Positions 27,880 through 37,260 of a stretch of 64,000 nucleotides of DNA are shown one piece after another (the first letter of the stretch is position 1; every line of letters begins with the position of its first letter). Position numbers and translations under genes: made by a program. Below the pieces are notes generated by a model. That model was not told the DNA's origin. It did not search any database and saw only the letters and a list, made by a program, of their open reading frames with translations. Source of the stretch: Magnetospirillum sp. (lineage in GTDB: Bacteria; Pseudomonadota; Alphaproteobacteria; CACIAM-22H2); assembly GCA_027532905.1 (NCBI GenBank), contig JAPZUA010000002.1, positions 930,001 to 994,000 on the forward strand, read 5' to 3'.

Positions 27880-29259
27880 TCAGTCGTCGGTCGATACGAC
27901 CCGATCGCGGCCCTGTTGCTTGGCGCGATAAAGCGCTTCGTCCGCCCGCTCGATCAAACGCGCAGGGTCGAACCCGTCGAGCGGCGTGGCCGCCACGCCG
28001 ATGCTGATCGTGACCGATATCGTACCGTCCGGCGTCGGCACTTTGACGGGCGTCTGCGCCACCTTGCCGCGCAGGCGTTCGCCCACCATGCAGCCGACCT
28101 TGATGTCCGACTCAGGCATCACGACCATGAACTCCTCGCCGCCCCAGCGTGCGACCGTGTCGAACGGGCGCACGTTGTTCTGCAGCCGCTCGGCAACCGC
28201 CCGCAGCACCCGGTCGCCGATCGGATGGCCGTGCGTGTCGTTGACCGCCTTGAAATGGTCGATGTCGACCATCAGCAAGGCAAGCGAGCGTTCCGACTGG
28301 ATCGTGCGGCGCGACAGGTTGGCCAGATGCGCTTCCATGTAGCGGCGATTGTAGAGACCGGTCAGCGAATCGGTCAGTGCGAGCGCCATGTTGCGTTCGT
28401 AATTGTGGCGCAGCGCCTCCATGTAGCGGCGGCGGCGGATCTGCGTGCGCACGCGCGCGATAAGCTCGTTGGGTTCGACCGGCGTCATCAGATAGTCGGT
28501 GACGCCGATGTCGATCGCGCGCGTGAGCCTGGCATCGTCGCCGTCGTCGAGCACGGCCATGAGCGGCGTCTGGCGCGTACGCTCGCCCGACCGCAGATCG
28601 GCGCACAGCCGCAGCGCGTCGGATTTGCGCATCAGCGTGTTGACGATGATCGCGTCGAAATCCTTGTCGCGCACGGCGGCAAGCGCGGTCGCCTGATCGT
28701 TCGCGACGACGAGCGACCCCGCCTCGTCCTTCATGTGCTGCGTGAGCAGACGCTGCAAGGTCGGCATCTCGTCGACGACGAGCAGACTCGCCCCATGCGT
28801 CGGGATCTCCTGCTGGATCGTCTGCGCCTCGTCGCCGATGCCGAAACGCTCGCTGGTAACGTTGCGCAAGCGCCATTCGTCCGCCAGCATTTTGAGGCGC
28901 ACGAGCGAGCGGATGCGCGAATAGAGGGCGATGTCGCGCACGGGCTTGGTCAGGAAATCGTCGGCCCCCGCCTCGAGGCCGCGCACCCGGTCTTCGCTCG
29001 CCGACAGGGCCGTCACCATCACCACCGGGACGTGGCAGGTGCGCGGATCGGCCTTGAGCCGCCGGCAGACTTCGAAACCGTCCATCTGCGGCATCATCAC
29101 GTCGAGCAGCACGATGTCGGGCGGGTTCTCGAAGGCCTTATCGAGCGCGTCGCGTCCCGAAAACGCCGTAGTCACATGGAAATACTCGGAGCTCAGCCGC
29201 GCTTCGAGCAGCTTCACGTTAGGCAACAGGTCGTCGACGACCAACACGCGAGCGGACAT
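27880..29259 (-). CDS. pleD: response regulator diguanylate cyclase PleD
   Basis: PleD makes cyclic di-GMP when phosphorylated and controls polar development in alphaproteobacteria. The 459-residue protein has a first receiver domain with the phosphorylation site Asp53 (IVLLDVMMPQMDG) and Lys105. A second, degenerate receiver at residues ~155-275 has Asn207 at the Asp position. The GGDEF domain's active loop is GGEEF (373-377), and RPFD (364-367) five residues before it is the inhibitory c-di-GMP site. All these features match PleD. It follows divK by 34 bases on the same strand. Confidence 0.96.
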   Translation of the reverse strand: MSARVLVVDDLLPNVKLLEARLSSEYFHVTTAFSGRDALDKAFENPPDIVLLDVMMPQMDGFEVCRRLKADPRTCHVPVVMVTALSASEDRVRGLEAGADDFLTKPVRDIALYSRIRSLVRLKMLADEWRLRNVTSERFGIGDEAQTIQQEIPTHGASLLVVDEMPTLQRLLTQHMKDEAGSLVVANDQATALAAVRDKDFDAIIVNTLMRKSDALRLCADLRSGERTRQTPLMAVLDDGDDARLTRAIDIGVTDYLMTPVEPNELIARVRTQIRRRRYMEALRHNYERNMALALTDSLTGLYNRRYMEAHLANLSRRTIQSERSLALLMVDIDHFKAVNDTHGHPIGDRVLRAVAERLQNNVRPFDTVARWGGEEFMVVMPESDIKVGCMVGERLRGKVAQTPVKVPTPDGTISVTISIGVAATPLDGFDPARLIERADEALYRAKQQGRDRVVSTDD

Positions 29260-29293
29260 CGGTCAGCGTTCCCTGAAGGGCCCCTGCGACACG

Positions 29294-29659
29294 CTAGGCC
29301 AGAAACCGCTGGACGGTCTCGAGGAATTTGGCGACCGAAATGGGCTTGGCGATGTAAGCCTCGCAGCCGCCCTGGCGGATCTTGTCTTCGTCGCCCTTCA
29401 TCGCAAACGCCGTGACCGCGACGACCGGGATCGCGCGCAGTTCCGGATCTTCCTTGAGCCACTTGGTGACTTCGAGGCCCGAAACTTCCGGCAGTTGGAT
29501 ATCCATCAAAATCAAATCGGGGCGGTGCAGACGCGCCATTTTCATGGCTTCGATGCCGTCCTTGGTCTGCAAGGTCGCATAGCCATGCGCCTCAAGAAGA
29601 TCGTTGAACAGCTTGATGTTCAGTTCGTTGTCTTCGACGATCAGAACTGTTTTTGCCAT
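29294..29659 (-). CDS. divK: single-domain response regulator DivK
   Basis: DivK is a stand-alone receiver that, phosphorylated by DivJ and dephosphorylated by PleC, steers the DivL-CckA-CtrA pathway. The 121-residue protein has acidic residues at the start (VEDNELN), the phosphorylation site Asp53 in [12 protein letters not shown], the switch Thr in [13 protein letters not shown], and Lys in AYIAKPIS. The helix-1 motif [17 protein letters not shown] is typical of DivK. The start at ATG 29659 removes an unsupported 17-residue extension. It is the first gene of divK-pleD. Confidence 0.96.
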   Translation of the reverse strand: MAKTVLIVEDNELNIKLFNDLLEAHGYATLQTKDGIEAMKMARLHRPDLILMDIQLPEVSGLEVTKWLKEDPELRAIPVVAVTAFAMKGDEDKIRQGGCEAYIAKPISVAKFLETVQRFLA

Positions 29660-29771
29660 CGCCTTGCCTGCGGATGATCTGCTTACCAATTCGGTATTCT
29701 TATCTAGCACGCGGCGACCGACGCATACTAGTCTGCAAATTGGCGTCGAAACATGAAAAGAACTACGGCCA

Positions 29772-30689
29772 ATGCGCTACGGAATCGATCTCGGCGGAAC
29801 AAAAATCGAAATTGCAGCACTCGCGAACGACGGCAGCATTGCTTTGCGCCGCCGGACCGCGAGCCCCAAGGGCGACTACCGCGCGACGCTCGAGGCGATC
29901 GCAGTCTTGGTCGAAGCGGCCGACGCTGAGCTTGGGCTTCACCCGCCGGTCGGGGTCGGCATCCCGGGCACGATTTCGCCGGCCACTGGTCTTATCAAGA
30001 ATGCAAACTCGGTCTGGCTGATCGGCCATCCGCTCGACCGCGATCTAACCGATCGGCTGCGGCGCCCCGTCCGGATTTCCAACGATGCCGACTGTTTTGT
30101 GCTGTCGGAAGCCTCGGACGGTGCCGCCGCCGGTGCGCGCAGCGCATTCGGGGTAATTCTGGGCACGGGCGTGGGCGGCGGTCTCGTCTTTGGCGGCCGG
30201 CCGATCCAGGGGATCAACGCGATCGCGGGCGAATGGGGGCACAATCCGCTGCCAGATCCCCAGATCCGCGACGGGCTCGACGAGCGCCCGGGCCCGCAAT
30301 GCTATTGCGGCCGCCGCGGCTGCATGGAGACGTACCTTTCAGGGCCAGGCCTCGCGGCCGACCATGTGCGCTATGGCGGGGCTACGGCCAGTGCCGAAAC
30401 CATTGTGGCAGCTGCCTCCCAGGGTGATGCCGCGGCCAAGGCCACACTGGCTCGCTATATCGACCGGCTGGCGCGCGGGCTCGGCACAGTCATCAATCTC
30501 TTCGACCCAGAGGTGATCGTGCTCGGCGGTGGGCTTTCGAACGTGGCGGCGCTCTACGAACAGGTGCCGCAGATCTGGCAGCGCTATATCTTCTCTGACC
30601 ACGTCGCCACACGGCTCGTAAAAAACAAGCACGGCGACTCGAGCGGCGTGCGCGGTGCGGCCTGGCTCAACCCGGCCGAAGGCGCTTAG
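29772..30689 (+). CDS. ROK family sugar kinase (fructokinase/N-acetylhexosamine kinase-like)
   Basis: This 305-residue kinase has the ATP-binding [12 protein letters not shown] at the N-terminus, the [10 protein letters not shown] loop, [12 protein letters not shown] with the catalytic Asp, [12 protein letters not shown], and EWGHNPLPD with the metal-binding His. The zinc site [15 protein letters not shown] completes the ROK signature. Substrates in this family include fructose, glucose, mannose and N-acetylglucosamine; sequence alone does not decide. It is divergent from divK and its stop overlaps that of eipB. Confidence 0.9.
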   Translation: MRYGIDLGGTKIEIAALANDGSIALRRRTASPKGDYRATLEAIAVLVEAADAELGLHPPVGVGIPGTISPATGLIKNANSVWLIGHPLDRDLTDRLRRPVRISNDADCFVLSEASDGAAAGARSAFGVILGTGVGGGLVFGGRPIQGINAIAGEWGHNPLPDPQIRDGLDERPGPQCYCGRRGCMETYLSGPGLAADHVRYGGATASAETIVAAASQGDAAAKATLARYIDRLARGLGTVINLFDPEVIVLGGGLSNVAALYEQVPQIWQRYIFSDHVATRLVKNKHGDSSGVRGAAWLNPAEGA

Positions 30690-31477
30690 CAGCGCGGGCG
30701 CGGCAAGGCCTCGAGCCGCTCGAGCTTGGCCTTCATCGTGAATTCGGGATATTCGAACGTGTAGTCGGCAGCCACGCCGTTGTCGAGCATGCGCATCGAC
30801 GTTTCGTAGGTCGGCGTGCCGGACTGGTCGTCGGTGTTGAAATAGGCCATGCGCACGCGCCAGCTCGGGCGGTTCCCCACGGCCGGCGCGATGTTGGCGG
30901 CGCTGTCCTGCGGCGGCAGCAGATTGCCGATGAGGGCCGAGACGTCGAGCGCACCGTCGAGTGTGGCACCGTCGAACACGGCGCGCGCGACCTGCTTTTC
31001 GCCGCCTGCCGCAAGGTTCAGCAGCAACAGCGCATGGGCTGTCGGGAACAGCGTGCCCGGCGGCAAATCCATCGTCGTCTCGGGTACGGCAAACACGGCC
31101 GAGCCGCCCTTGTCGGGATCGAGCGACGCGCGGCCGCGCAGCTCTTCGACCAATTCGCCGTCGCGCGTGGTGCGCAGCGAAAAACGATAGCCCTTCCCGT
31201 CGTGCGATTCGAAGCTCGAAAACACGATTTCGGTATCGACCGAATTGCCGTCGCTTTCGGACATGCGGAAGCGCAGGCGCTGAGCGATCGTCCAGCCTTC
31301 GCAGACTTCCGCCCAATCCATGGCGAGCACGCCTTCGATGCCGACAATGTCGCCGCGCGCGGCACCGAGACTCAGCGAATAGGCCGCTCGATGCGGGGCG
31401 ATCGTTTGCGCCCCCGCCGGTAGGGCCGTCGAAACGACCGCCAACAAGGCCAATGCCAACAAGAAAACGCGTTTCAT
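30686..31477 (-). CDS. eipB: EipB family periplasmic cell-envelope integrity protein (DUF1849)
   Basis: EipB is a conserved alphaproteobacterial periplasmic beta-spiral protein, first described in Brucella, needed for envelope integrity. The 263-residue protein has a signal peptide (MKRVFLLALALLAVVSTALP, cleavage near AGA) and the family start PHRAAYSLSLGAARG. There are exactly two cysteines in the mature chain: Cys59 in AEVCEGW and Cys263, the last residue. They match the conserved disulfide of the family. It lies 68 bases downstream of aspS on the same strand and may share its transcript. Confidence 0.92.
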   Translation of the reverse strand: MKRVFLLALALLAVVSTALPAGAQTIAPHRAAYSLSLGAARGDIVGIEGVLAMDWAEVCEGWTIAQRLRFRMSESDGNSVDTEIVFSSFESHDGKGYRFSLRTTRDGELVEELRGRASLDPDKGGSAVFAVPETTMDLPPGTLFPTAHALLLLNLAAGGEKQVARAVFDGATLDGALDVSALIGNLLPPQDSAANIAPAVGNRPSWRVRMAYFNTDDQSGTPTYETSMRMLDNGVAADYTFEYPEFTMKAKLERLEALPRPRC

Positions 31478-31545
31478 CGCAACTCCGATCGGCGTCAGGT
31501 TTGCCGAACAATATGGCGTTTTCACGGCTCGTTGACGAGTGCAGG

Positions 31546-33336
31546 TCAGTCTTTCTTTTTGACGGGCGGAAGGTCCGGCTTGATGTGCAGCTCTTTGTAA
31601 CGCGCCGCGTCGACGGTGTTGGGCGCCTGCATCAAGAGATCGACCGCCCCTTGCGTCATCGGGAAGGCGACAACCTCGCGGATATTGGGCTCGTCGGCGA
31701 GCAGCATCACGATGCGGTCGATGCCGGGTGCCGAGCCGCCATGCGGCGGGGCGCCGAACTTGAATGCGTTCAGCATGCCGCCAAAGCGCGTCTCGACGTC
31801 CTGCGGCGAATAGCCCGCGATTTCGAACGCGCGATACATGATTTCGGGCAGATGGTTGCGGATGGCACCCGACGACAACTCCACCCCGTTGCACACGATG
31901 TCGTATTGGAAAGCCTTGATCGCCAGCGGATCCATCGTGTTCAACGCCTCGAGCCCGCCTTGCGGCATCGAGAACGGGTTGTGGCTGAAATCGATCTTGC
32001 CCGTGTCCTCGTCACGCTCGTACATCGGGAAATCGACGATCCAGCAGAAGCGGAACGCGTTAGGCTCGATGAGATCAAGCTCTTCACCGAGTTTGCGACG
32101 GGCCGCACCCGCAAGCTTGGCGGCCGCCAGCGGCTTTTTGTCGGCAACGAAGAAGACCGCGTCCCCTGCCCCGACGCCCGCCAGCGCCTGGAGCTTGGCA
32201 AGGCGGGCGGCATCGAGGAACTTGGCGATCGGGCCCTTGGCTTGGTCGCCCTCGAAAACGATGTAGCCAAGGCCGGGCGCGCCTTCGCTCTGCGCCCAGG
32301 CATTCATCTTGTCGAAGAAGCTGCGCGGCCGGTCGGCGGTCTTGGGTGCAGGAATGGCGCGCACGATGCCGCCCCCCGCCACGATGCCTGCAAACACTTT
32401 GAAGTCCGACCCCGCAAAGACCTCGCCCACGTCGGCGATCACCAAGGGATTGCGCAGATCCGGCTTGTCGGAGCCGTATTTGAGCATCGCGGTGTCGTAG
32501 GGGATCCGCGGGAAGCGATTGTCGTCGACCTTGCGGCCCTTGGCGAATTCGCGGAACACGCCCGCCAGCACGGGCTCGATCGCGTCGAACACGTCTTCCT
32601 GGGTCACGAAGCTCATCTCGAAATCGAGCTGGTAGAATTCGCCGGGGCTGCGGTCGGCGCGCGCATCCTCGTCGCGGAAGCAGGGTGCAATCTGGAAATA
32701 GCGGTCGAAGCCCGAAACCATCAGCAACTGCTTGAATTGCTGCGGGGCCTGCGGCAGCGCGTAGAACTTGCCCGGATGCAGCCGCGAGGGCACCAGGTAG
32801 TCGCGTGCACCCTCGGGGCTCGAAGAGGTCAGGATCGGGGTCTGGAACTCGGTGAAACCCTGTTCAATCATGCGCCGGCGGATGGACGCGATCACGTTCG
32901 AGCGCAGCATGATGTTGGCGTGCAGGCGCTCGGTGCGCAGATCGAGGAAGCGGTATTTGAGCCGCATTTCCTCGGGATAATCCTCTTCCTGGGCGACCTG
33001 GAACGGCAGGATTTCGGAAGCCGATTGCAGCTTGGCCTCGTCGATGCGCACCTCGATATCGCCGGTCGAGAGCTTGGAATTGACGGTCCCGGCCTCGCGC
33101 GCGACGACGCGGCCCGTGACGGTGACCACGCTTTCGGGGCGGTAAGCTTCCACGCCCGCGAAAAGCGGGCTCGAGGTGTCGAGCACGCATTGCGTGATGC
33201 CGTAATGGTCGCGCAGATCGACGAACAGCAGGTTGCCATGGTCGCGCTTGCGGTGCACCCAGCCGGACAGGCGGACGGTCTTGCCGACATCGCCCAGACG
33301 CAGTTGGCCGCAGGTATGCGAACGATAGGCATGCAT
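31546..33336 (-). CDS. aspS: aspartyl-tRNA synthetase
   Basis: This class II synthetase charges tRNA(Asp). It is 596 residues long, the bacterial type. An N-terminal OB-fold anticodon domain ([23 protein letters not shown]) is followed by motif 1 and by motif 2 with [11 protein letters not shown] (about residues 217-227). The GAD insertion domain lies at about 300-415. The C-terminal motif 3 is [17 protein letters not shown]. Since GatCAB is present and no AsnRS is seen here, it could be the non-discriminating form that also charges tRNA(Asn); I cannot decide from motifs. Confidence 0.97.
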   Translation of the reverse strand: MHAYRSHTCGQLRLGDVGKTVRLSGWVHRKRDHGNLLFVDLRDHYGITQCVLDTSSPLFAGVEAYRPESVVTVTGRVVAREAGTVNSKLSTGDIEVRIDEAKLQSASEILPFQVAQEEDYPEEMRLKYRFLDLRTERLHANIMLRSNVIASIRRRMIEQGFTEFQTPILTSSSPEGARDYLVPSRLHPGKFYALPQAPQQFKQLLMVSGFDRYFQIAPCFRDEDARADRSPGEFYQLDFEMSFVTQEDVFDAIEPVLAGVFREFAKGRKVDDNRFPRIPYDTAMLKYGSDKPDLRNPLVIADVGEVFAGSDFKVFAGIVAGGGIVRAIPAPKTADRPRSFFDKMNAWAQSEGAPGLGYIVFEGDQAKGPIAKFLDAARLAKLQALAGVGAGDAVFFVADKKPLAAAKLAGAARRKLGEELDLIEPNAFRFCWIVDFPMYERDEDTGKIDFSHNPFSMPQGGLEALNTMDPLAIKAFQYDIVCNGVELSSGAIRNHLPEIMYRAFEIAGYSPQDVETRFGGMLNAFKFGAPPHGGSAPGIDRIVMLLADEPNIREVVAFPMTQGAVDLLMQAPNTVDAARYKELHIKPDLPPVKKKD

Positions 33337-33463
33337 GGCGAGACGATTCCTTAAGGTTCAAAACGGGCCGCAACAGGATATCTTGGCGCCCGGATTGTCA
33401 ACTATTTCAAGGCCGGGGGGTGCTGGGCCTTGAGGGGGCCGGACAAGCGGTGTAACAGAAACA

Positions 33464-34615
33464 ATGACGTTGATCACCGAGTCTGCTGCTCTCGCGGCGT
33501 TTTGCGCCAAAGTCTCCTCGTCGAGCTATGTGACGGTCGACACGGAGTTCATGCGCGACCGGACCTACTACCCCCAGCTCTGCCTCGTCCAGGTGGCCGG
33601 ACCCGACGATGCGGCCGCCATCGACGCACTCGCCCCGGGCATCGATCTGTCGCCGCTCCTGGCGCTTATGGACAATCCGGCGATCCTGAAGGTCTTCCAC
33701 GCCGCCCGCCAAGATCTCGAGATTTTCTACAATCTGACCGGCCGCGTGCCTACGCCGCTGTTCGATACCCAAGTTGCCGCCATGGTGTGCGGTTTCGGCG
33801 ACCAGGTCAGCTACGAAACTCTCGCCGCCCAATTGTCGCGCGCGCGCATCGACAAATCCGTCCGTTTTACGGACTGGGCGCAGCGTCCGCTCTCCGAGCG
33901 CCAGGTCACCTACGCGCTGTCGGACGTCACGCATCTGCGCCCCGCCTACGAGGCTTTGGCGCGCAAGCTGGCCGCCAATGGTCGGGCGGGCTGGCTGCAG
34001 GAGGAAATGGCCACCCTGCTCGATCCGGCCACCTACCGGCTCGATCCAGAGGAGGTCTGGCGGCGCATGCGGCCGCGCGGCGCCAAGCCCAAATTCCTCG
34101 CGATAATGAAAGAGGTGACGGCATGGCGGGAGCGCGAGGCCCAGCGCCGCGACACGCCGCGCAACCGCGTCGTGCGCGACGAGACCATCCTGGACCTCTG
34201 CGCCCATGCGCCGACCACGCTCGACGAGCTCGCCCGCATGCGCGGCCTGTCGAAGAACTTTGCCGACGGCCGCCTTGGCCAAGAACTGCTCGATGCCGTT
34301 AAGCGGGGTTTGGCCATGCCGCAAGCCGAAATCCCGACCTTGCCGGAGGGACCAGACTTGCCTTCGGGCCTCGGGCCGATTGTCGAGCTGCTAAAAGTTT
34401 TGTTGAAGATGAAGTGCGAAGAGCATGGTGTTGCTCAGAAACTTGTCGCGACAACGGCTGAGCTTGAGCGTATTGCCGCCAGCGACGACGATACCGATAT
34501 CCCGGCGCTGCAAGGCTGGCGACGTGAGGTCTTTGGCGGGGCAGCCCTCGATCTCAAGGCCAGCAAGCTCGCCTTTACGCTAAAAGGAAAGAAGATAATT
34601 CTTCTAAAGATTTAG
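33464..34615 (+). CDS. rnd: ribonuclease D
   Basis: RNase D is a 3'-5' exonuclease that trims tRNA precursors. The 383-residue protein has the DEDDy motifs: VTVDTEFMRD (Asp26, Glu28), KVFHAARQDLEIFY, and YALSDVTHLRPAYEAL with the Tyr-x3-Asp element. An HRDC-like helical region follows (about residues 205-290: RDETILDLCAHAPTTLDELARMRGL). The final ~80 residues are a second HRDC-type segment. It is divergent from aspS across about 127 bases. Confidence 0.95.
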   Translation: MTLITESAALAAFCAKVSSSSYVTVDTEFMRDRTYYPQLCLVQVAGPDDAAAIDALAPGIDLSPLLALMDNPAILKVFHAARQDLEIFYNLTGRVPTPLFDTQVAAMVCGFGDQVSYETLAAQLSRARIDKSVRFTDWAQRPLSERQVTYALSDVTHLRPAYEALARKLAANGRAGWLQEEMATLLDPATYRLDPEEVWRRMRPRGAKPKFLAIMKEVTAWREREAQRRDTPRNRVVRDETILDLCAHAPTTLDELARMRGLSKNFADGRLGQELLDAVKRGLAMPQAEIPTLPEGPDLPSGLGPIVELLKVLLKMKCEEHGVAQKLVATTAELERIAASDDDTDIPALQGWRREVFGGAALDLKASKLAFTLKGKKIILLKI

Positions 34616-34781
34616 TTCTTTCAAGTCCTTAAATCAAATACCTGGCTAGTTAGATTAACTTTGTATCGACCGACGCCGCGTAACCTCACGAGAAAGGGTC
34701 ACGAACCTTTTTCGAGGGTAGGCCGCAATCCTGTCATGATCGCAGCCGATAGTGCGGTCCCGTGGGGATTTTGGGGGCAGT

Positions 34782-35990
34782 ATGGAAGGCAGTTTTGAGG
34801 CGGGCAGCCGCAGCGCCATGGCGCAGCGCTTTGCCGATATCCGCCGGCACACGCTGGCGCTGACCGCACTGCTGTCGGCAGAGGATGCCTGTGTCCAATC
34901 GATGCCGGACGCAAGCCCGGCCAAATGGCATCTGGCCCATACGACGTGGTTCTTCGAGACCTTTGTGCTCGGTGAAGCCACAGCACCCTTCGACCCGGAG
35001 TTCGGCTATCTGTTCAATTCCTATTACGAGGCACTGGGCCCGCGCCAGCCGCGCCCGCAGCGCGGGCTGCTGACGCGCCCTTCGCTGGCGCGCGTGCAAG
35101 CGTATCGCGCCGCAATCGATGCCCAGATCGCCGATCTGCTGCGGACAGCCTCGCCGGTGAGATTGGCGAATTTGGCGCCGCTGCTGGAACTAGGGCTGCA
35201 GCATGAGCAGCAGCATCAGGAACTGATTTTGACCGATCTCCTGCATCTGTTTGCGCAAAACCCGACGGCGCCCGCCTATGCGCCGCTTGCGCCGTCTGCA
35301 CCATGCGCTGCCAAGCCCCTGACATGGGTCGATTTCCCGGCTGCGATCGCCGAAATTGGCATTGCCGACACGGTCGGATTTTTCTTCGACAATGAAGGCC
35401 CGCGCCATCGCGTGGCGCTCGAGCCGTTCAAGCTTGCCTCGCGCCTCGTCACGAACGGCGAATATCGCGCCTTCATCGAGGCCGGCGGCTACGCGCGCGC
35501 CGAATTCTGGCTGTCCGAGGGCTGGAACCTGGTGCGCGAAGCCGGATGGGCGGCACCGATCTATTGGCGCCGCCAGGAAGACGGCACGTGGACGAATTTC
35601 GGGCTCGGTGGCTTGCGCCCGCTCGACGCAGCGGCACCGGTTGCGAATATCTCGTTCCACGAGGCAACGGCCTATGCGGCGTGGGCGGGTGCCCGCTTGC
35701 CAACCGAGGCCGAATGGGAAATCGCCGCAACGGCAAAGCCCGACGCATTCGAACAGCTCTTCGACAGTGCATGGCAATGGACACGCTCGGCCTATGCGCC
35801 CTATCCGCGCTACCGGCCCGCAGCAGGGGCCGTCGGCGAATACAATGGGAAATTCATGGTGAATCAACTGGTGCTGCGCGGCGGTTCGTTTGCCACGCCC
35901 ACGGGCCATACGCGCCCAACCTACCGCAATTTCTTTCCGGCCGAAGCGCGCTGGCAGTTTGCGGGCCTGCGCTTGGCGGCGGACCTATGA
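34782..35990 (+). CDS. egtB: ergothioneine biosynthesis protein EgtB
   Basis: EgtB is the iron-dependent sulfoxide synthase that joins trimethylhistidine (hercynine) to a thiol, cysteine or gamma-glutamylcysteine. The 402-residue protein has an N-terminal DinB-like domain giving the three-His iron site: His53 in WHLAHTTWFFE and His141/His145 in LGLQHEQQHQEL. The C-terminal FGE-sulfatase-like domain runs from DNEGPRHRVALEPF to RNFFPAEARWQFAGLRL. The thiol substrate is not clear. The ATG at 34782 has a GGGGG-rich site upstream; an extra ten residues are possible. Its stop overlaps the egtD ATG. Confidence 0.95.
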   Translation: MEGSFEAGSRSAMAQRFADIRRHTLALTALLSAEDACVQSMPDASPAKWHLAHTTWFFETFVLGEATAPFDPEFGYLFNSYYEALGPRQPRPQRGLLTRPSLARVQAYRAAIDAQIADLLRTASPVRLANLAPLLELGLQHEQQHQELILTDLLHLFAQNPTAPAYAPLAPSAPCAAKPLTWVDFPAAIAEIGIADTVGFFFDNEGPRHRVALEPFKLASRLVTNGEYRAFIEAGGYARAEFWLSEGWNLVREAGWAAPIYWRRQEDGTWTNFGLGGLRPLDAAAPVANISFHEATAYAAWAGARLPTEAEWEIAATAKPDAFEQLFDSAWQWTRSAYAPYPRYRPAAGAVGEYNGKFMVNQLVLRGGSFATPTGHTRPTYRNFFPAEARWQFAGLRLAADL

Positions 35991-36964
35991 CCCCGCTTGG
36001 CCCCGAATTGCGCGCGCACGAAAGCGACCCTGCCGCCGACAACGATGGTGCTTTTGCGCGCGCCATGTTGGCAGGGCTTGCCGGCCATCCGCGCCGCCTG
36101 CCGTGCAAGTTCTTCTACGACGCGGCCGGATCGGCCTTGTTCGACCGCATCTGCGAGCTGCCCGAATACTATCCGACGCGCACCGAGCTTGCGATTTTGG
36201 CCGAACATGCGCCCGCGATGGCCGACCGTATCGGCCCTGCCGCCGAAATCGTCGAATTCGGCGCAGGCTCGGGCAAAAAAATCCGCCTGCTGCTGGCAGC
36301 CCTCGAGCGGCCGGTCGCGTATCTGCCGATCGATATTTCAGGCCCGCATCTGCTGGCCGCGTCGGCCGACTTGGCCAAGCTCTATCCGGGCTTGAGCATC
36401 GAACCCATCGTTGCGGACTATACGCGGCCCTTCGGCCTGCCGCCGATGAAGCCGGCGGCCCGCCGTCGCGCGGGCTTCTTCCCGGGCTCCACCATCGGCA
36501 ATTTCGCCCCGGCCGAAGCAACGCGCTTTTTGCGCCAAGCACGCGGCTTGCTGGCGGGCGGCGGCCTGCTGATCGGCGTCGATCTGGTCAAAGACCCCGC
36601 CATTCTGCATGCCGCCTACAACGATGCGGCCGGTGTCACGGCTGCGTTCAATCGCAATATCCTCGTGCGCGCCAATGCCGAACTGGGGGCCGATTTCCGG
36701 CCGGAGCGCTTTGCGCACTATGCCCATTACAATCCCGCCGCCCAGCGCATCGAGATGCATCTCGTAAGCCTTGAGCGGCAGGCCGTCTCGCTGCTCGGCC
36801 GGCGTTTCGAGTTTGCCGAGGGCGAAGCGATCCATACCGAAGACAGCTACAAACACACAAAGACCGGCTTTGCCGCACTTGCCGCAACGGCCGGGTTCCA
36901 TGCCGACGCGGATTGGAGCGACAGCAACAGCCAATTTGCCGTGTTCTGGCTCGAAGCCGCTTGA
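35987..36964 (+). CDS. egtD: L-histidine N-alpha-methyltransferase EgtD
   Basis: EgtD methylates the alpha-amino group of histidine three times with S-adenosylmethionine to give hercynine. The 325-residue protein has the substrate-side YDAAGSALFDRICELPEYYPTRTE motif, the SAM-binding IVEFGAGSGKKIRLLL, FFPGSTIGNF, LLIGVDLVKD, and FNRNILVRANAELGADF, all hallmarks of the family. ATG 35987 overlaps the egtB stop (ATGA). With only egtB and egtD present, this is the two-gene alphaproteobacterial form; no egtC, egtA or separate egtE is seen here. Confidence 0.95.
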   Translation: MTPLGPELRAHESDPAADNDGAFARAMLAGLAGHPRRLPCKFFYDAAGSALFDRICELPEYYPTRTELAILAEHAPAMADRIGPAAEIVEFGAGSGKKIRLLLAALERPVAYLPIDISGPHLLAASADLAKLYPGLSIEPIVADYTRPFGLPPMKPAARRRAGFFPGSTIGNFAPAEATRFLRQARGLLAGGGLLIGVDLVKDPAILHAAYNDAAGVTAAFNRNILVRANAELGADFRPERFAHYAHYNPAAQRIEMHLVSLERQAVSLLGRRFEFAEGEAIHTEDSYKHTKTGFAALAATAGFHADADWSDSNSQFAVFWLEAA

Positions 36965-36978
36965 GGGAGCAAAAGAAG

Positions 36979-37260
36979 ATGGTCAGCGCAATCTGGAACG
37001 GCCGCACGATCGCCCAGTCCGACGACACCGTTGTCGTCGAGGGCAACCATTATTTTCCCGAAAGCGCTCTCGACCGCACGCTGGTCAAACCCAGCACAAC
37101 GACCAGCGTGTGCGGCTGGAAGGGCACGGCGAACTACTACTCGCTCGTCGTCGACGGAAAAGAGAACTAGGACGCCGTCTGGTTCTACGCCGACCCCAAA
37201 TCGGCTGCGAGCCAAATCAAAGGCCGCGTGGCGTTCTGGAAGGGCGTCGAGGTTCGTTAA
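36979..37260 (+). pseudogene. DUF427 protein gene interrupted by an in-frame TAG
   Basis: The frame starts well (ATG 36979 after GAGGGAGC) and encodes the DUF427 pattern: SAIWNGRTIAQSDDTVVVEG, HYFPESAL, VCGWKGTANYYSLVVDGKEN. A TAG stop at 37168-37170 cuts it at 63 residues. The same frame then continues with DAVWFYADPKSAASQIKG and VAFWKGVEV to a TAA at 37258-37260, the rest of a complete DUF427 domain. A single base change (for example AAG to TAG, Lys in similar proteins) would explain it. It could be a recent nonsense mutation, a sequencing error, or a read-through gene. It lies 14 bases after egtD. The family's function is unknown. Confidence 0.85.

Noticed and set aside
31478-31894. Upstream extension of the eipB frame into the end of aspS
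   Set aside because: It shadows aspS on the same strand in another frame and has no signal peptide. ATG 31477 gives the expected one.
36979-37260. Genome-wide recoding of TAG as an amino acid
   Set aside because: Many intact genes here (for example the CopC-CopD fusion, pyrC, the CPA1 antiporter and rpmG) end with TAG, so it works as an ordinary stop.
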